From Anaerolinea sp. (lineage in GTDB: Bacteria; Chloroflexota; Anaerolineae; Anaerolineales; Anaerolineaceae), in contig JARKOV010000156.1 of NCBI GenBank assembly GCA_029975965.1, positions 1 to 33,598 of the forward strand: a stretch of 33,598 nt of DNA. Direction: 5' to 3'. Within the stretch, counting starts at the first letter, position 1. Each line of letters begins with the position of its first letter. Both the position numbers and the translations under genes were made by a program. The notes beneath the pieces were generated by a model, which was not told the DNA's origin, searched no databases, and was given only the letters and a program-made list of their open reading frames with translations. This document shows, one piece after another, positions 1 to 8,278 of the stretch.

Positions 1-80
1 GCGCGCATCGGCTTCATACCCTGATAACCATGATCTTCTCATGGTCGCTTGATAAGCGATCAAAACACCCATCCCCCCAA

Positions 81-196
81 CCCCCTTCCTTTGAGGAAGG
101 GGGCGAAGCTTGAAGATTGAGGTTGTTTTCGCCGCCGGATATCGGCGAAAACAACCTCAAAACTCCGATTTTCCCCTCCCCAAGACTGGGGAGGGG
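81..196. repeat. Three consecutive hairpins upstream of the aro promoter
   Basis: Three perfect inverted repeats lie in a row. A 9-bp stem pairs 81-89 with 95-103. An 18-bp stem pairs 117-134 with 143-160 around an 8-nt loop. A 9-bp stem pairs 173-181 with 188-196. The flanking C-rich and G-rich stems resemble dispersed intergenic palindromes, and the central long stem looks inserted between the outer two. They could also end transcription of a gene lying left of the window. Bases 1-80 hold only two small hairpins (28-33 with 40-45, and 45-50 with 54-59) and no gene I can support. Confidence 0.6.
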
Positions 197-244
197 CTGT
201 CAGACAATACTTTGAGAAAACCATCCTCTCATCAAAAAAGCCTC

Positions 245-273
245 TTGACTTTCCCACTCATGCGCGCTACACT
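245..273 (+). promoter_or_regulatory. Sigma-70-type promoter of the aro operon
   Basis: A TTGACT -35 box (245-250) and a TACACT -10 box (268-273) are separated by exactly 17 bp. The predicted transcription start is near 280-282, at or next to the first ATG of the leader peptide at 282. The leader would therefore be translated from an almost leaderless transcript. No other gene intervenes before aroH. Confidence 0.6.
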
Positions 274-281
274 CAAACCTA

Positions 282-368
282 ATGATGAAGACCTTCTCGG
301 CCTCTCCCCGCTACTATTATTTTTATTTTTACGGCAAACGCACACCGGTTGCCGGCGGCGGCGCTTAA
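282..368 (+). CDS. Tyr/Phe-rich leader peptide of the aro operon attenuator
   Basis: This 28-residue open reading frame starts ATG-ATG at 282 and stops at TAA 366-368. Residues 11-17 read YYYFYFY (bases 312-332) and residue 5 is another Phe, so 8 of 28 residues are Tyr or Phe, which is far beyond chance. It lies between a promoter and an intrinsic terminator and precedes genes for tyrosine and phenylalanine precursor synthesis, as pheL-type leader peptides do in enterobacteria. There is no Shine-Dalgarno sequence, which fits initiation at or very near the 5' end of the mRNA. A ribosome paused on the Tyr/Phe run would leave 357-364 free; a ribosome reaching the stop would cover it. The role is inferred from layout, not from homology. 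Confidence 0.8.
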   Translation: MMKTFSASPRYYYFYFYGKRTPVAGGGA

Positions 369-426
369 GCGGGCGAGAAGAATTCACCTCAAACGTAACT
401 GCGATGCCAGCGGCATCGCAGTTTTT
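357..426 (+). promoter_or_regulatory. Attenuator: candidate antiterminator overlapping the terminator
   Basis: Bases 357-364 (GGCGGCGC), covering the last codons of the leader peptide, can pair with 401-408 (GCGATGCC). This gives six Watson-Crick pairs, one G-U pair and one mismatch. Bases 401-408 are also the 5' arm of the terminator stem, so the two structures exclude each other. Ribosome position on the leader would decide between them: stalling at 312-332 favours the antiterminator, and completion to the stop at 366-368 favours termination. The pairing was found by eye and no energies were computed. Confidence 0.55.
397..426 (+). terminator. Intrinsic terminator of the aro attenuator
   Basis: A perfect 12-bp stem pairs 397-408 with 412-423 around a 3-base loop (AGC), running directly into a T tract at 422-426. 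It sits 28 bases after the leader peptide stop and 19 bases before the aroH start, so it would end transcripts before the first structural gene. Confidence 0.85.
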
Positions 427-445
427 GCTTAAGGAGGAGATAACC

Positions 446-829
446 ATGAGTGTACGAGGGATTCGCGGCGCGACCGTCGCCGGTCAGGATGAAGCCGAGG
501 CCATCCTTGCCGCCACGCGCGAGCTGCTTGCCGCCATCGTCGAAGCCAACCCCAGCCTGGACCCCGCCGACATCGCCAGCGTCTTTTTCACCGTCACCGA
601 CGACCTCGCCGCCGTGCACCCGGCGCTCGGCGCGCGCCAGTTGGGTTGGACGGATGTGCCCCTGATGTGCTCACGCGAGATCCCCGTGCCGGGCTCGCTG
701 CCGCGCTGCATCCGCGTGCTGGTGCTTTGGAACACTCCCCTGCCCCAGGCGGAGATTCACCACGTGTACCTGGGCGAAGCGGTCGCGCTGCGCCCGGACA
801 TCGCAGGCGTCAAGACCGACCCTTCGTAA
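446..829 (+). CDS. aroH: Chorismate mutase, AroH class
   Basis: The 127-residue protein converts chorismate to prephenate, the committed step toward Tyr and Phe. It aligns throughout with the monofunctional trimeric AroH type of Bacillus subtilis. The active-site residues known for that enzyme are present at the same numbers: Arg7, Cys75, Glu78, Arg90, Tyr108 and Arg116. An AAGGAGGAG Shine-Dalgarno lies 431-439, fixing the ATG at 446. An in-frame extension upstream to 110 runs through the attenuator and is not credible. It is the first structural gene after the terminator and is followed by aroF after 42 bases. No regulatory ACT domain is attached, so pathway control probably comes from AroF feedback and from the attenuator. 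Confidence 0.95.
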   Translation: MSVRGIRGATVAGQDEAEAILAATRELLAAIVEANPSLDPADIASVFFTVTDDLAAVHPALGARQLGWTDVPLMCSREIPVPGSLPRCIRVLVLWNTPLPQAEIHHVYLGEAVALRPDIAGVKTDPS

Positions 830-871
830 AATCTTACCGGACCGTGTTTAACGGCTATAGGAGAAACCATA

Positions 872-1930
872 ATGATGATCATCATGCGAGCCGACGCAAC
901 CCAGGAAGAAATCAGCGGGATCGTCGAGCGCGTCGAGGCCAACGGCCTGCGCGCGCACCTTTCGCGCGGCGAAGAGCGCACCATCATCGGCGCCATCGGT
1001 GACGGTCGCCCGGTCAACCGTGACCAGTTCCTCATCCTGCCCGGCGTGGACCGGATTGTGCCCATTTCGCGCCCGTACAAGATCGCCTCGCGCGAGTTCA
1101 GCCCCCACAACACTGTCTTCCCGCTCGACGGCGTCGATATTGGCGGCGAGGGGGTGGTGATCATCGCGGGGCCTTGCTCGGTGGAGAGCCGCGAGCAAAC
1201 CCTCGAGATCGCCCAGGCAGTCAAGGAAGCCGGCGCGCACGCCCTGCGCGGTGGGGCGTTTAAGCCACGCACCTCGCCCTACTCCTTCCAGGGTCTGGGA
1301 GAGAAGGGCCTTGAGATTCTCGCCGAAGCGCGCGATGCCACCGCCCTGCCGGTCGTCACCGAGGTGATGGCCCCCGAACAGGTGCCGCTGGTCTCGCAAT
1401 ATTCCGACGTGCTGCAGATCGGCGCGCGCAACATGCAGAACTACGCCCTGCTGCACGCCGCCGGCGAGAGCATGCGCCCGGTGATGGTCAAGCGCGGGAT
1501 GAGCGCCACGGTCGAAGAATTGCTCATGGCGGCCGAGTACGTCCTCTCGCACGGCAACCGGCGCGTGATCCTGTGCGAGCGCGGCATCCGCACCTTCGAG
1601 ACCTCCACCCGCAACACCACCGACATCAACGCCGTGCCGGTGCTCAAAGCGCTCAGCCACCTGCCGGTGGTGCTCGACCCCAGCCACAGCACCGGCAACT
1701 GGGAGTACGTCACCGCCGTGGCGCGCGCCGCCGTCGCCGCCGGCGCGGACGGGTTGATGATCGAGGTGCACACCCACCCCGAAGCGGCCCTTTCGGACGG
1801 CGGGCAGAGCCTCAAGCCGGAGCGCTTTGCCGAGATGGTGCGCCAGGTGCGTGCCATTGCCCAGGCCATCGGGCGCGATGTGGCTCGCTCCAGGCACGCC
1901 CAACCGGCGGGGCAAGGGGCTGCCGCATGA
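872..1930 (+). CDS. aroF: 3-deoxy-7-phosphoheptulonate (DAHP) synthase, type I beta
   Basis: This enzyme condenses phosphoenolpyruvate and erythrose-4-phosphate, the first step of the shikimate pathway. The 352 residues comprise an N-terminal ferredoxin-like domain (about 1-70) and a TIM-barrel catalytic domain. Diagnostic stretches are GPCSVES (100-106, with the metal-binding Cys), [11 protein letters not shown] (131-141), [15 protein letters not shown] and a C-terminal [13 protein letters not shown] segment with further metal ligands. The layout matches the Thermotoga maritima type, in which the N-terminal domain mediates inhibition by Tyr and Phe; sensitivity here is inferred. A GGAG-type ribosome site precedes the ATG at 872. 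The stop overlaps the tyrA start by four bases (ATGA), implying translational coupling. The C-terminal ~20 residues are Ala/Gln rich and probably disordered. Confidence 0.95.
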   Translation: MMIIMRADATQEEISGIVERVEANGLRAHLSRGEERTIIGAIGDGRPVNRDQFLILPGVDRIVPISRPYKIASREFSPHNTVFPLDGVDIGGEGVVIIAGPCSVESREQTLEIAQAVKEAGAHALRGGAFKPRTSPYSFQGLGEKGLEILAEARDATALPVVTEVMAPEQVPLVSQYSDVLQIGARNMQNYALLHAAGESMRPVMVKRGMSATVEELLMAAEYVLSHGNRRVILCERGIRTFETSTRNTTDINAVPVLKALSHLPVVLDPSHSTGNWEYVTAVARAAVAAGADGLMIEVHTHPEAALSDGGQSLKPERFAEMVRQVRAIAQAIGRDVARSRHAQPAGQGAAA

Positions 1931-2811
1931 GCGGCGACGGAGAGCCTGGCTTTTTTCTCGCCCACAGCACGGTCGCCATCCTGGGCCTGGGATTGATGGG
2001 CGGATCGCTGGCCCTGGCCCTGCGCGGGCGGGCAGGCGCGTTGATCGGCATCGACCCCGACCCGGCCACGCTGGAACTGGCTGCGCAGTGGAAACTGGCC
2101 GACCATCTCTCGGAGGAGCCCGGAAACTGGCTGGCCCAGGCCGACCTGGTCGTCCTGGCGGCTCCGCTGCGCGCCATCTTCACCCTGCTCGACGAGCTGC
2201 CTGCGCTGCATCCCGGGGCGCCGGTGGTGCTCGACCTGGGCTCGACCAAAGTCGAGGTGGTGCAGCGCATGGCACGGCTGCCTGCCCGCTTCGACCCAAT
2301 CGGCGGGCACCCCATGTGCGGCAAAGAGCGCTCCTCGCTGGTCGAGGCGGAAGCCGGGCTGTACACGGGGGCGCGCTTCGCCCTCGTCCCACTGGAGCGC
2401 ACCACCTCCCGCGCCCGTGCGGCTGCATCTGCGCTGGCGTTGGCGGTGGGGGCGCGTCCACTGTGGCTGGATGCGCACACCCACGACCGCTGGGTGGCAG
2501 CTACCAGCCACATGCCGACTCTGCTGGCCTGCGCGCTGGCAGCCTGCACCCCCCTCGAAGCCGCCCCGCTGGCCGGGCCCGGCTTTCGCAGCACCACCCG
2601 TCTGGCGGCCCAACCGTCCGGTTGGATGCTGGATATTCTCGCCACCAACCGCGCCAATGTCCTGGATGCGCTGCGGGAAGTCCGGGAGCAAGTGACCCTG
2701 CTCGAGCAACGGTTGGAAAGCGCCGATTACCCGGCTCTCCAACAACTGCTGGAGCAAGGCGCCGCCAGCCGCGAACGCATTCTGGCTGTCTCGCCCGGAG
2801 AGACGCGATGA
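1927..2811 (+). CDS. tyrA: Prephenate dehydrogenase
   Basis: The 294-residue protein should oxidatively decarboxylate prephenate to 4-hydroxyphenylpyruvate (or arogenate to tyrosine), the step to tyrosine. An N-terminal Rossmann fold is shown by [12 protein letters not shown] (18-29) and the acidic residue in GIDPD that usually selects NAD. Catalytic-region histidines are in GGHPMCGKE (His128) and ATSHMP (His195). There is no C-terminal ACT domain and no fused chorismate mutase; the mutase is the separate aroH. The ATG at 1927 overlaps the aroF stop and its own stop overlaps aroA, both as ATGA. An upstream in-frame extension into aroF is a shadow. Prephenate versus arogenate preference cannot be read from the sequence. 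Confidence 0.92.
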   Translation: MSGDGEPGFFLAHSTVAILGLGLMGGSLALALRGRAGALIGIDPDPATLELAAQWKLADHLSEEPGNWLAQADLVVLAAPLRAIFTLLDELPALHPGAPVVLDLGSTKVEVVQRMARLPARFDPIGGHPMCGKERSSLVEAEAGLYTGARFALVPLERTTSRARAAASALALAVGARPLWLDAHTHDRWVAATSHMPTLLACALAACTPLEAAPLAGPGFRSTTRLAAQPSGWMLDILATNRANVLDALREVREQVTLLEQRLESADYPALQQLLEQGAASRERILAVSPGETR

Positions 2812-4133
2812 ACCTGACCATTACCCCCGGCCAGCCGTTGCGCGGCTCGCTCAACGTCCCAGGCGACAAGTCCCTCTCCCACCGCGCCGCGCTCTTCGCC
2901 GCCCTGGCCCAGGGCGAGAGCCGTGTGGAGAATTTCCTCGTCTCGGGCGTCACAGAGGCTATGCTGCACGCGCTGACTGCGCTGGGGGTGAGTTGGGAGC
3001 TGCGCGAGCAGGTGCTGCTTGTGAAAGGGGGCGGCCTGGATGGGCTGCGCGCGCCTGCCGCTCCACTCGACTGCGGCAATTCCGCCACCACCCTGCGCCT
3101 GCTGGCCGGCGCGGTGGCCGCGGCGGGCATTCCTGCCGTGCTCGACGGCTCGCCCGGCCTGCGCCGGCGCCCGATGGACCGCATCGCCGTTCCCCTGCGC
3201 CAGATGGGCGTGGAGGTGGTCGCCGCGCAAGGCGGCGGCGCTCCATTGGTCATCGGTGCCCGTCCGGCGGGGCAAAAGCTGCGCGCCGTGCAGTACGAGA
3301 TGCCGGTGGCAAGCGCCCAGGTAAAATCTTGCCTGCTGCTGGCCGGGTTGGCCGCAGACGGCCCGCTGAGCGTCAGCGAGCCGGCCCTTTCCCGCGATCA
3401 CACCGAGCGCATGCTGCGCGGGATGGGCGTGCAGGTCGAAAACCGGCCTCTCCCGGGCGGCGGTTATTGCGCCAGCCTCGTTCCGCCGCGGGCGGCGCTG
3501 CGACCGCTCGCTGGCGAGCTCCCCGGCGACCTTTCAGCCGCGGCTTTCTTGATCGTTGCCGCCCTGATCGTGCCCGGCTCGGAGCTGACCCTCCGCGGGG
3601 TGGGATTGAACCCCACCCGCACCGGCTTGCTGGATGTCTTGCAGGCGATGGGCGGCGACATCCGCATCTCCAACCGCCGTGAGACCCTGGGTGAACCGCT
3701 TGGCGACCTGCGCGTGCGCCATTCCCGGCTGCGCGGCGCGGCGGTTGCCGGCGAGCTGGTCGTGCGCATGATCGACGAGTTCCCGGCTTTCGCCGCCGCG
3801 GCAGTCTTTGCCGACAGCCCCAGCCAGGTCAGCGACGCGGCAGAATTGCGCCACAAGGAGTCCGATCGCATCGCCGCGCTGTGCAGCGAGCTCCGCGTGG
3901 TGGGCGCGCAGGCCGAAGAAACCCCAGACGGCTTCATCCTTTCCGGCGGCGGGGCGCGCGGCGGGCAGGTCGACCCGCATGGCGACCACCGCCTGGCGAT
4001 GGCGCTGGCCGTGACCGGCCTGGCGGCGCAAGGCCCGCTGAGCGTGACTGGCGCCGAGATCACCCGTGAATCTTTTCCCGATTTCGCCGGCGTGCTACGC
4101 CGGTTAGGGGCGCAGGCGAGTGAATCCACCTGA
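2808..4133 (+). CDS. aroA: 3-phosphoshikimate 1-carboxyvinyltransferase (EPSP synthase)
   Basis: It transfers the enolpyruvyl group of PEP to shikimate-3-phosphate. The 441 residues match the family length and its inside-out alpha/beta barrel. Visible motifs are VPGDKSLSHRAALFAALAQG (17-36), CGNSATTLRLLAG (89-101), SPGLRRRPM, ASAQVKSCLLLAG and RHKESDRI. The first two resemble the class II type of Bacillus and Agrobacterium CP4 rather than the E. coli type. At the position of E. coli Gly96, which contacts glyphosate, this protein has Ala93, the residue found in the glyphosate-insensitive CP4 enzyme. It is coupled to tyrA by a four-base overlap. Identity is secure; herbicide insensitivity is an inference. 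Confidence 0.96.
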   Translation: MNLTITPGQPLRGSLNVPGDKSLSHRAALFAALAQGESRVENFLVSGVTEAMLHALTALGVSWELREQVLLVKGGGLDGLRAPAAPLDCGNSATTLRLLAGAVAAAGIPAVLDGSPGLRRRPMDRIAVPLRQMGVEVVAAQGGGAPLVIGARPAGQKLRAVQYEMPVASAQVKSCLLLAGLAADGPLSVSEPALSRDHTERMLRGMGVQVENRPLPGGGYCASLVPPRAALRPLAGELPGDLSAAAFLIVAALIVPGSELTLRGVGLNPTRTGLLDVLQAMGGDIRISNRRETLGEPLGDLRVRHSRLRGAAVAGELVVRMIDEFPAFAAAAVFADSPSQVSDAAELRHKESDRIAALCSELRVVGAQAEETPDGFILSGGGARGGQVDPHGDHRLAMALAVTGLAAQGPLSVTGAEITRESFPDFAGVLRRLGAQASEST

Positions 4134-4149
4134 GCGGCCATTGCACGCG

Positions 4150-5001
4150 ATGCACTATTCCCTCGCCCTGACCGGTTGGCCACTCGGCCACAGCCTCTCG
4201 CCGCAGTTGCACCACGCGGCGCTGAAAGCGCTTGGCCTGCGCGGCGGGTACGATTTGCGCCCGATCCCGCCCGGCGACGAGGTCGCCCTTGCGAGGTTGC
4301 TCGAGTCGCTGCGCGCCGGCGAATTGCACGGGCTCAACGTCACCATCCCGCACAAGCAGGCCGTCCTGGCGCTGCTGGACGAGCTCTCTCCGGCGGCGCG
4401 TGCCATCGGCGCGGCGAACACCCTTTACCGGGTCGATGGTCGCCTGTGCGGCGAAAACACCGACGCGCCGGGATTCCTCGCCGACCTGAGCGCTCGTTTC
4501 GGCGATTTGCCCGCACGCGGCGGGCGCGCGCTCGTGCTGGGCGCGGGTGGAGCCGCCCGCGCCGTGGTCTACGCCCTGGCCGGCTCCGGCTGGCAGGTGA
4601 CCGTGGCCGCCCGCCGCGCCGAGCAAGCCCTCGGAATGGTCGATTCCCTCGCCAGCTCGCTGCCCTCCGGCAGCCTGCGCGGCTGTTCGCTGGCTCCCAC
4701 TGCGTTGATCGACCTCATGCCCATCGACCTGCTGGTCAATGCCACCCCGCTGGGCATGACGCCCGACATCGAGAGCAATCCCTGGCCGGGCGAGGTCCCG
4801 CTGCCCAACTGCGCCTGCGTCTATGACCTGGTCTACAACCCGCGCGAGACGCGCCTGGTGCAGGCGGCGCGAAAGGCCGGGCTGTCTGCCGCCTGCGGAA
4901 TCGGTATGCTGGTCGAGCAGGCTGCCCTCTCGCTCGAGCGCTGGACCGGGTTGCCTGTCCCGCGCGAGGTGATGTTCCACGCCCTCGAGAACCCGGCATA
5001 A
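4150..5001 (+). CDS. aroE: Shikimate dehydrogenase
   Basis: It reduces 3-dehydroshikimate to shikimate with NADPH. Using the ATG at 4150 the protein has 283 residues, the usual length, and begins directly at the first core strand. Motifs are GWPLGHSLSPQLHH (9-22), NVTIPHKQ (63-70) with catalytic Lys69, GAANTL, ENTDAPGF with the catalytic Asp, LGAGGAARAV of the nucleotide-binding fold, NATPLGM and YDLVYNPRET. An alternative GTG at 4120 would add ten residues and overlap aroA by 14 bases; neither start has a strong ribosome site, so the start is uncertain by ten residues. It lies 16 bases after aroA and 77 bases before aroC, the widest gap inside this gene run. Confidence 0.94.
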   Translation: MHYSLALTGWPLGHSLSPQLHHAALKALGLRGGYDLRPIPPGDEVALARLLESLRAGELHGLNVTIPHKQAVLALLDELSPAARAIGAANTLYRVDGRLCGENTDAPGFLADLSARFGDLPARGGRALVLGAGGAARAVVYALAGSGWQVTVAARRAEQALGMVDSLASSLPSGSLRGCSLAPTALIDLMPIDLLVNATPLGMTPDIESNPWPGEVPLPNCACVYDLVYNPRETRLVQAARKAGLSAACGIGMLVEQAALSLERWTGLPVPREVMFHALENPA

Positions 5002-5078
5002 GCGCAGGATGAAATGACCCTTCGATCCACCTGCCCCGCGCTGTTGAACGATTTATAATGAAGATGAGGTGACCGTTT

Positions 5079-6251
5079 ATGCCGCTCCGCTTTCTCACCG
5101 CCGGTGAATCGCACGGACCCGCGCTGACCGCCCTGCTCGACGGCCTGCCCGCCGGCCTGGCGGTTGACGCCGGCTGGATCGACCGCGACCTGGCCCGCCG
5201 CCAGCGCGGTTACGGCGCCGGTCCGCGGATGAAGCTGGAAAACGACCGCGTGCGCATCCTGGGCGGGGTGATGGAAGGCCGCACCACCGGCGCACCGCTC
5301 GCTCTGCAGGTCGAAAACAGCGACCACGCCCGCTGGAAAGGCAAAGCCGTGCCGCCCTTCACCACGCCGCGCCCGGGTCACGCCGACCTGGCGGGCGCGC
5401 TCAAGTATGGCTATTCTGACCTGAGACCGGCGCTCGAGCGCGCCTCGGCTCGCGAGACGGCCGCCCGCGTGGCCGTGGGGGCGGTTTGCCGGGCGCTGCT
5501 GGCCGAGTTCGGCATCCAGGTGGGGGGTTACGTCAGCGCCATCGGCGCGGTGAACGCGGAGCTGGCAGCGATGCCCTACTCCGAGCGCATCGCCCGCGCC
5601 CTGGAGAGCGACGTTTCCTGCCCTGACCAGGCCGCCGCGGCGCGCATGCAGGCCGCGATCCGCGAGATCATGCAGGCGCGCGACACGCTGGGCGGGGTGA
5701 TCGAGGTGGTCGCGCTCAACCTGCCGGCCGGCCTGGGCTCGTATGCCCAATGGGACCGCCGCCTGGAAGCCCGCCTGGGCGCGGCAATCCTCAGCGTGCA
5801 GGCGATCAAGGGCGTCGAGTTTGGCCCGGCTTTCGAGAACGCGCGCCTGCCCGGCACCCGCGCACACGACCCAATCCGGTTACAAGATGGCGAGTTGGTG
5901 CGCCCGAGCGAGCGCTCCGGCGGGCTGGAGGGTGGGGTCACCACCGGACAGCCGCTGGTGCTGCGCGCGGCGATGAAACCCATCGCCACCACCCTCACCC
6001 CGCAACCGACCGTCGACCTGGCCGACGGGGCAGAAACGCCGACGCAATACGAGCGCTCCGATTTTTGCCCCGTGCCGCGCGCCGTGGTCATCCTCGAAGC
6101 CATGACGGCCTTTATCCTGGCCGATGCGCTGCTGGAAAAATTGGGCGGCGACTCGCTGGAAGAGATGCGCCCGCGCTTCACCGCGCTGCGCCGCGCCCGA
6201 CCCGAAGACCTGCCCATGGACGGCCTGCCGCACACCTACTGGCCGGAGTGA
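5079..6251 (+). CDS. aroC: Chorismate synthase
   Basis: It removes phosphate from EPSP to give chorismate using reduced FMN. The 390-residue length is normal. Motifs include TAGESHGPAL near the N-terminus, the basic RRQRGYGAGPRM stretch, GRTTGAPLALQVEN and a conserved GGLEGGVTTGQP segment. The ATG at 5079 has a GAGGTGA ribosome site 5066-5072. The 77-base gap after aroE contains a TATAAT (5054-5059) but no convincing -35 box, so an internal promoter is possible yet weak. The aroKB gene follows three bases later. Confidence 0.96.
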   Translation: MPLRFLTAGESHGPALTALLDGLPAGLAVDAGWIDRDLARRQRGYGAGPRMKLENDRVRILGGVMEGRTTGAPLALQVENSDHARWKGKAVPPFTTPRPGHADLAGALKYGYSDLRPALERASARETAARVAVGAVCRALLAEFGIQVGGYVSAIGAVNAELAAMPYSERIARALESDVSCPDQAAAARMQAAIREIMQARDTLGGVIEVVALNLPAGLGSYAQWDRRLEARLGAAILSVQAIKGVEFGPAFENARLPGTRAHDPIRLQDGELVRPSERSGGLEGGVTTGQPLVLRAAMKPIATTLTPQPTVDLADGAETPTQYERSDFCPVPRAVVILEAMTAFILADALLEKLGGDSLEEMRPRFTALRRARPEDLPMDGLPHTYWPE

Positions 6252-6254
6252 TCC

Positions 6255-7829
6255 ATGACTCATTCTGCTGCGCAAACTCTCTACTTTATCTACGGGCCGC
6301 CCGGCTCGGGAAAAACCACCCTGGCTCGCCGGCTGGCCGCCCTGCTCGACCTGCCATTCGCCGACCTCGACGATCAGATCGAGGTGGATGCCGGGATGAG
6401 CATCCCGGCCATTTTCAACGCGGAGAGCGAGCGCGGCTTTCGCCTGCGCGAGCGCGCCGCCCTCGAAACCGTCGTGCGCAACGGTCGCGGGGTGGTCGCC
6501 CTGGGCGGCGGTGCGCTGCTCGATCCGGCCTGCCGCGAGCTGGCCGAGTCTGCCGGGCAGGTGCTCTGCCTGCTGACGGAGCGCGACGTGCTCCTCGAGC
6601 GCCTGGGGCGCGAAGCGGGCACGCGGCCGCTGATCGGTTCCGACCCCGGCTGGCGCGAGCGGCTCGACACGCTCCTGGCGGTGCGCGCGGCGCACTACCA
6701 CTCGTTTGCCACCCGCCTGGATACCTCCGCGCTGGATCCCGACGAGATGGCGCGCAAGGCGCAGGTCTTGCTGGGCGCATGGCGCGTCGGCGGCATGGGC
6801 GCGCCGTATGACGTGCGCGTGCGCTCGGGCGGGCTGGACGGGCTGGGGGATTTGCTCAAGGCGCGCGGCTTGCAGGGACCGCTGGCGCTCGTCTGCGACG
6901 CCAATGTCGCCGCGATCTATGCCGATCGCGCCGCAACCAGCCTGGAGCGCCGCGGCTACCGCGTCAGCCGGGTGGTGATTCCTGCCGGAGAGGAGCACAA
7001 GAACCTCACCACGCTCTCGACCCTGTGGGATGCCTTCCTGGCTGCCGGGCTCGACCGCCACAGCACGGTGATTGCGTTGGGCGGCGGGGTGACCGGCGAC
7101 CTGGCCGGTTTTGCCGCCGCCGTTTACCTGCGCGGCGTGCGCTGGGTGGCGGTGCCGACCTCGCTGCTGGCGATGGTGGACGCCAGCCAGGGAGGGAAAA
7201 CCGGCGTTGACCTGCGGCAGGGCAAGAACCTGGTCGGCGCGTTCCATCCTCCCTCGCTGGTGTTGGCCGACCCGCAGGTCCTCTCCAGCCTGCCGGCCGG
7301 GGAGCTGCGCAGCGGCATGGCGGAGGTGGTCAAGCACGGCATCCTGGCGGACCTCACGCTCTTTGTGCAGGCCGAGCGCGGCTGGGACGCGCTGCTGAGC
7401 CGGCCAGAGGAAATGGTGCGACGCGCCATGGCGGTCAAAATCGCCTTCATCCAGAGCGACCCGTACGAAAAAGGCGTGCGCGCGGCGCTCAACCTGGGGC
7501 ACACCATCGGGCACGCCGTCGAGCTGGCCTCCGGTTTCACGCTGCGCCACGGGGAGGCGGTTTCGATCGGGCTGGCGGTCGAGGCACGCCTGGCCGAGGC
7601 TCATGGCATCGCCGAGAGCGGGCTGGCGGCGCGCATCGGCGCCTGCCTGCGCGGGCTGGGCCTGCCGGTTGAAATCCCTGCTTCGATCGACGGGGATGCT
7701 TTCGTGGCGGCGCTCAAGGTAGATAAGAAAAATGCCGGCGGGCAGGTGCGCTTCGCTCTCCCCGAGCGCATCGGCGCATACCGCACCGGCGTCGCGCTCG
7801 AGATGGATTTTCGGGAGTTGTTAACATGA
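6255..7829 (+). CDS. aroKB: Fused shikimate kinase / 3-dehydroquinate synthase
   Basis: One 524-residue chain carries two pathway enzymes. Residues ~1-170 are shikimate kinase, with P-loop GPPGSGKTT (14-22), DLDDQIE for shikimate binding, GGGALL and a TRPLI lid-region motif. Residues ~180-524 are 3-dehydroquinate synthase, with [40 protein letters not shown], and the zinc ligands in [18 protein letters not shown] and RHGEA. The steps are non-consecutive (second and fifth of the pathway). The same domain order is annotated in Thermotoga maritima, so the fusion is not unique. No frameshift or internal stop separates the halves. Its stop overlaps aroQ by four bases. Confidence 0.94.
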   Translation: MTHSAAQTLYFIYGPPGSGKTTLARRLAALLDLPFADLDDQIEVDAGMSIPAIFNAESERGFRLRERAALETVVRNGRGVVALGGGALLDPACRELAESAGQVLCLLTERDVLLERLGREAGTRPLIGSDPGWRERLDTLLAVRAAHYHSFATRLDTSALDPDEMARKAQVLLGAWRVGGMGAPYDVRVRSGGLDGLGDLLKARGLQGPLALVCDANVAAIYADRAATSLERRGYRVSRVVIPAGEEHKNLTTLSTLWDAFLAAGLDRHSTVIALGGGVTGDLAGFAAAVYLRGVRWVAVPTSLLAMVDASQGGKTGVDLRQGKNLVGAFHPPSLVLADPQVLSSLPAGELRSGMAEVVKHGILADLTLFVQAERGWDALLSRPEEMVRRAMAVKIAFIQSDPYEKGVRAALNLGHTIGHAVELASGFTLRHGEAVSIGLAVEARLAEAHGIAESGLAARIGACLRGLGLPVEIPASIDGDAFVAALKVDKKNAGGQVRFALPERIGAYRTGVALEMDFRELLT

Positions 7830-8260
7830 GCTCCTATTTGATCCTTCACGGCCCCAACCTGAACCTTCTCGGCGTGCGCGAGCCCGGAGTTTACGGATCG
7901 CTGACCCTGGAAGAGATCGACGCCCGCCTGCGCGATCTGGCCGGCGAGCTGGGGGTGCAGGTGCGCTGCGTCCAGTCCAACCACGAGGGCGCGCTGATCG
8001 ACGCCCTGCACGACGCGCGCTCCTGGGCTGCGGGGGTGGTGTTCAACCCCGGCGGATACACCCATACCTCGGTCGCCCTGCGCGACGCGGTGTCCGCCAT
8101 CGGCATACCGGTGGTCGAGGTGCACCTCTCCAACGTGCACGCGCGCGAGGAATTCCGCCGCCACTCGCTGATCGCCCCGGTTTGCGCCGGCAGCATCGCC
8201 GGCTTGGGCTGGCGGTCGTACGCCCTGGCGCTGCGCGCGCTGGTCGAGCGCGACGCGTGA
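7826..8260 (+). CDS. aroQ: 3-dehydroquinate dehydratase, type II
   Basis: It dehydrates 3-dehydroquinate to 3-dehydroshikimate. The 144 residues match the small dodecameric type II family. Motifs are HGPNLNLLG (8-16), a following GVYG with the catalytic tyrosine, [22 protein letters not shown] and [18 protein letters not shown]. The ATG overlaps the aroKB stop (ATGA). It is the last recognised shikimate-pathway gene of the run, so all seven steps to chorismate are encoded between 872 and 8260. Confidence 0.96.
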   Translation: MSSYLILHGPNLNLLGVREPGVYGSLTLEEIDARLRDLAGELGVQVRCVQSNHEGALIDALHDARSWAAGVVFNPGGYTHTSVALRDAVSAIGIPVVEVHLSNVHAREEFRRHSLIAPVCAGSIAGLGWRSYALALRALVERDA

Positions 8261-8278
8261 GCCAGAGTTGAGTTCCCG

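Noticed and set aside
848..1915. Long minus-strand ORF opposite aroF
   Set aside because: It is the His/Gly/Val-rich antisense shadow of a clear DAHP synthase.
1827..2807. Alternative frame extending aroA far upstream
   Set aside because: The translation before 2808 is Arg/Pro/Gly-rich low-complexity and overlaps tyrA; the EPSP synthase core begins exactly at the ATG at 2808.
5031..5060. Internal promoter before aroC
   Set aside because: There is a good TATAAT at 5054-5059 but CTGCCC at the -35 position, so the evidence is too weak.
5880..7604. Long minus-strand ORF (574 codons) opposite aroC and aroKB
   Set aside because: It lies wholly antisense to two well-supported enzymes in GC-rich DNA, where long antisense frames are expected; its translation is Gln/Arg/His-rich with no recognisable motif.
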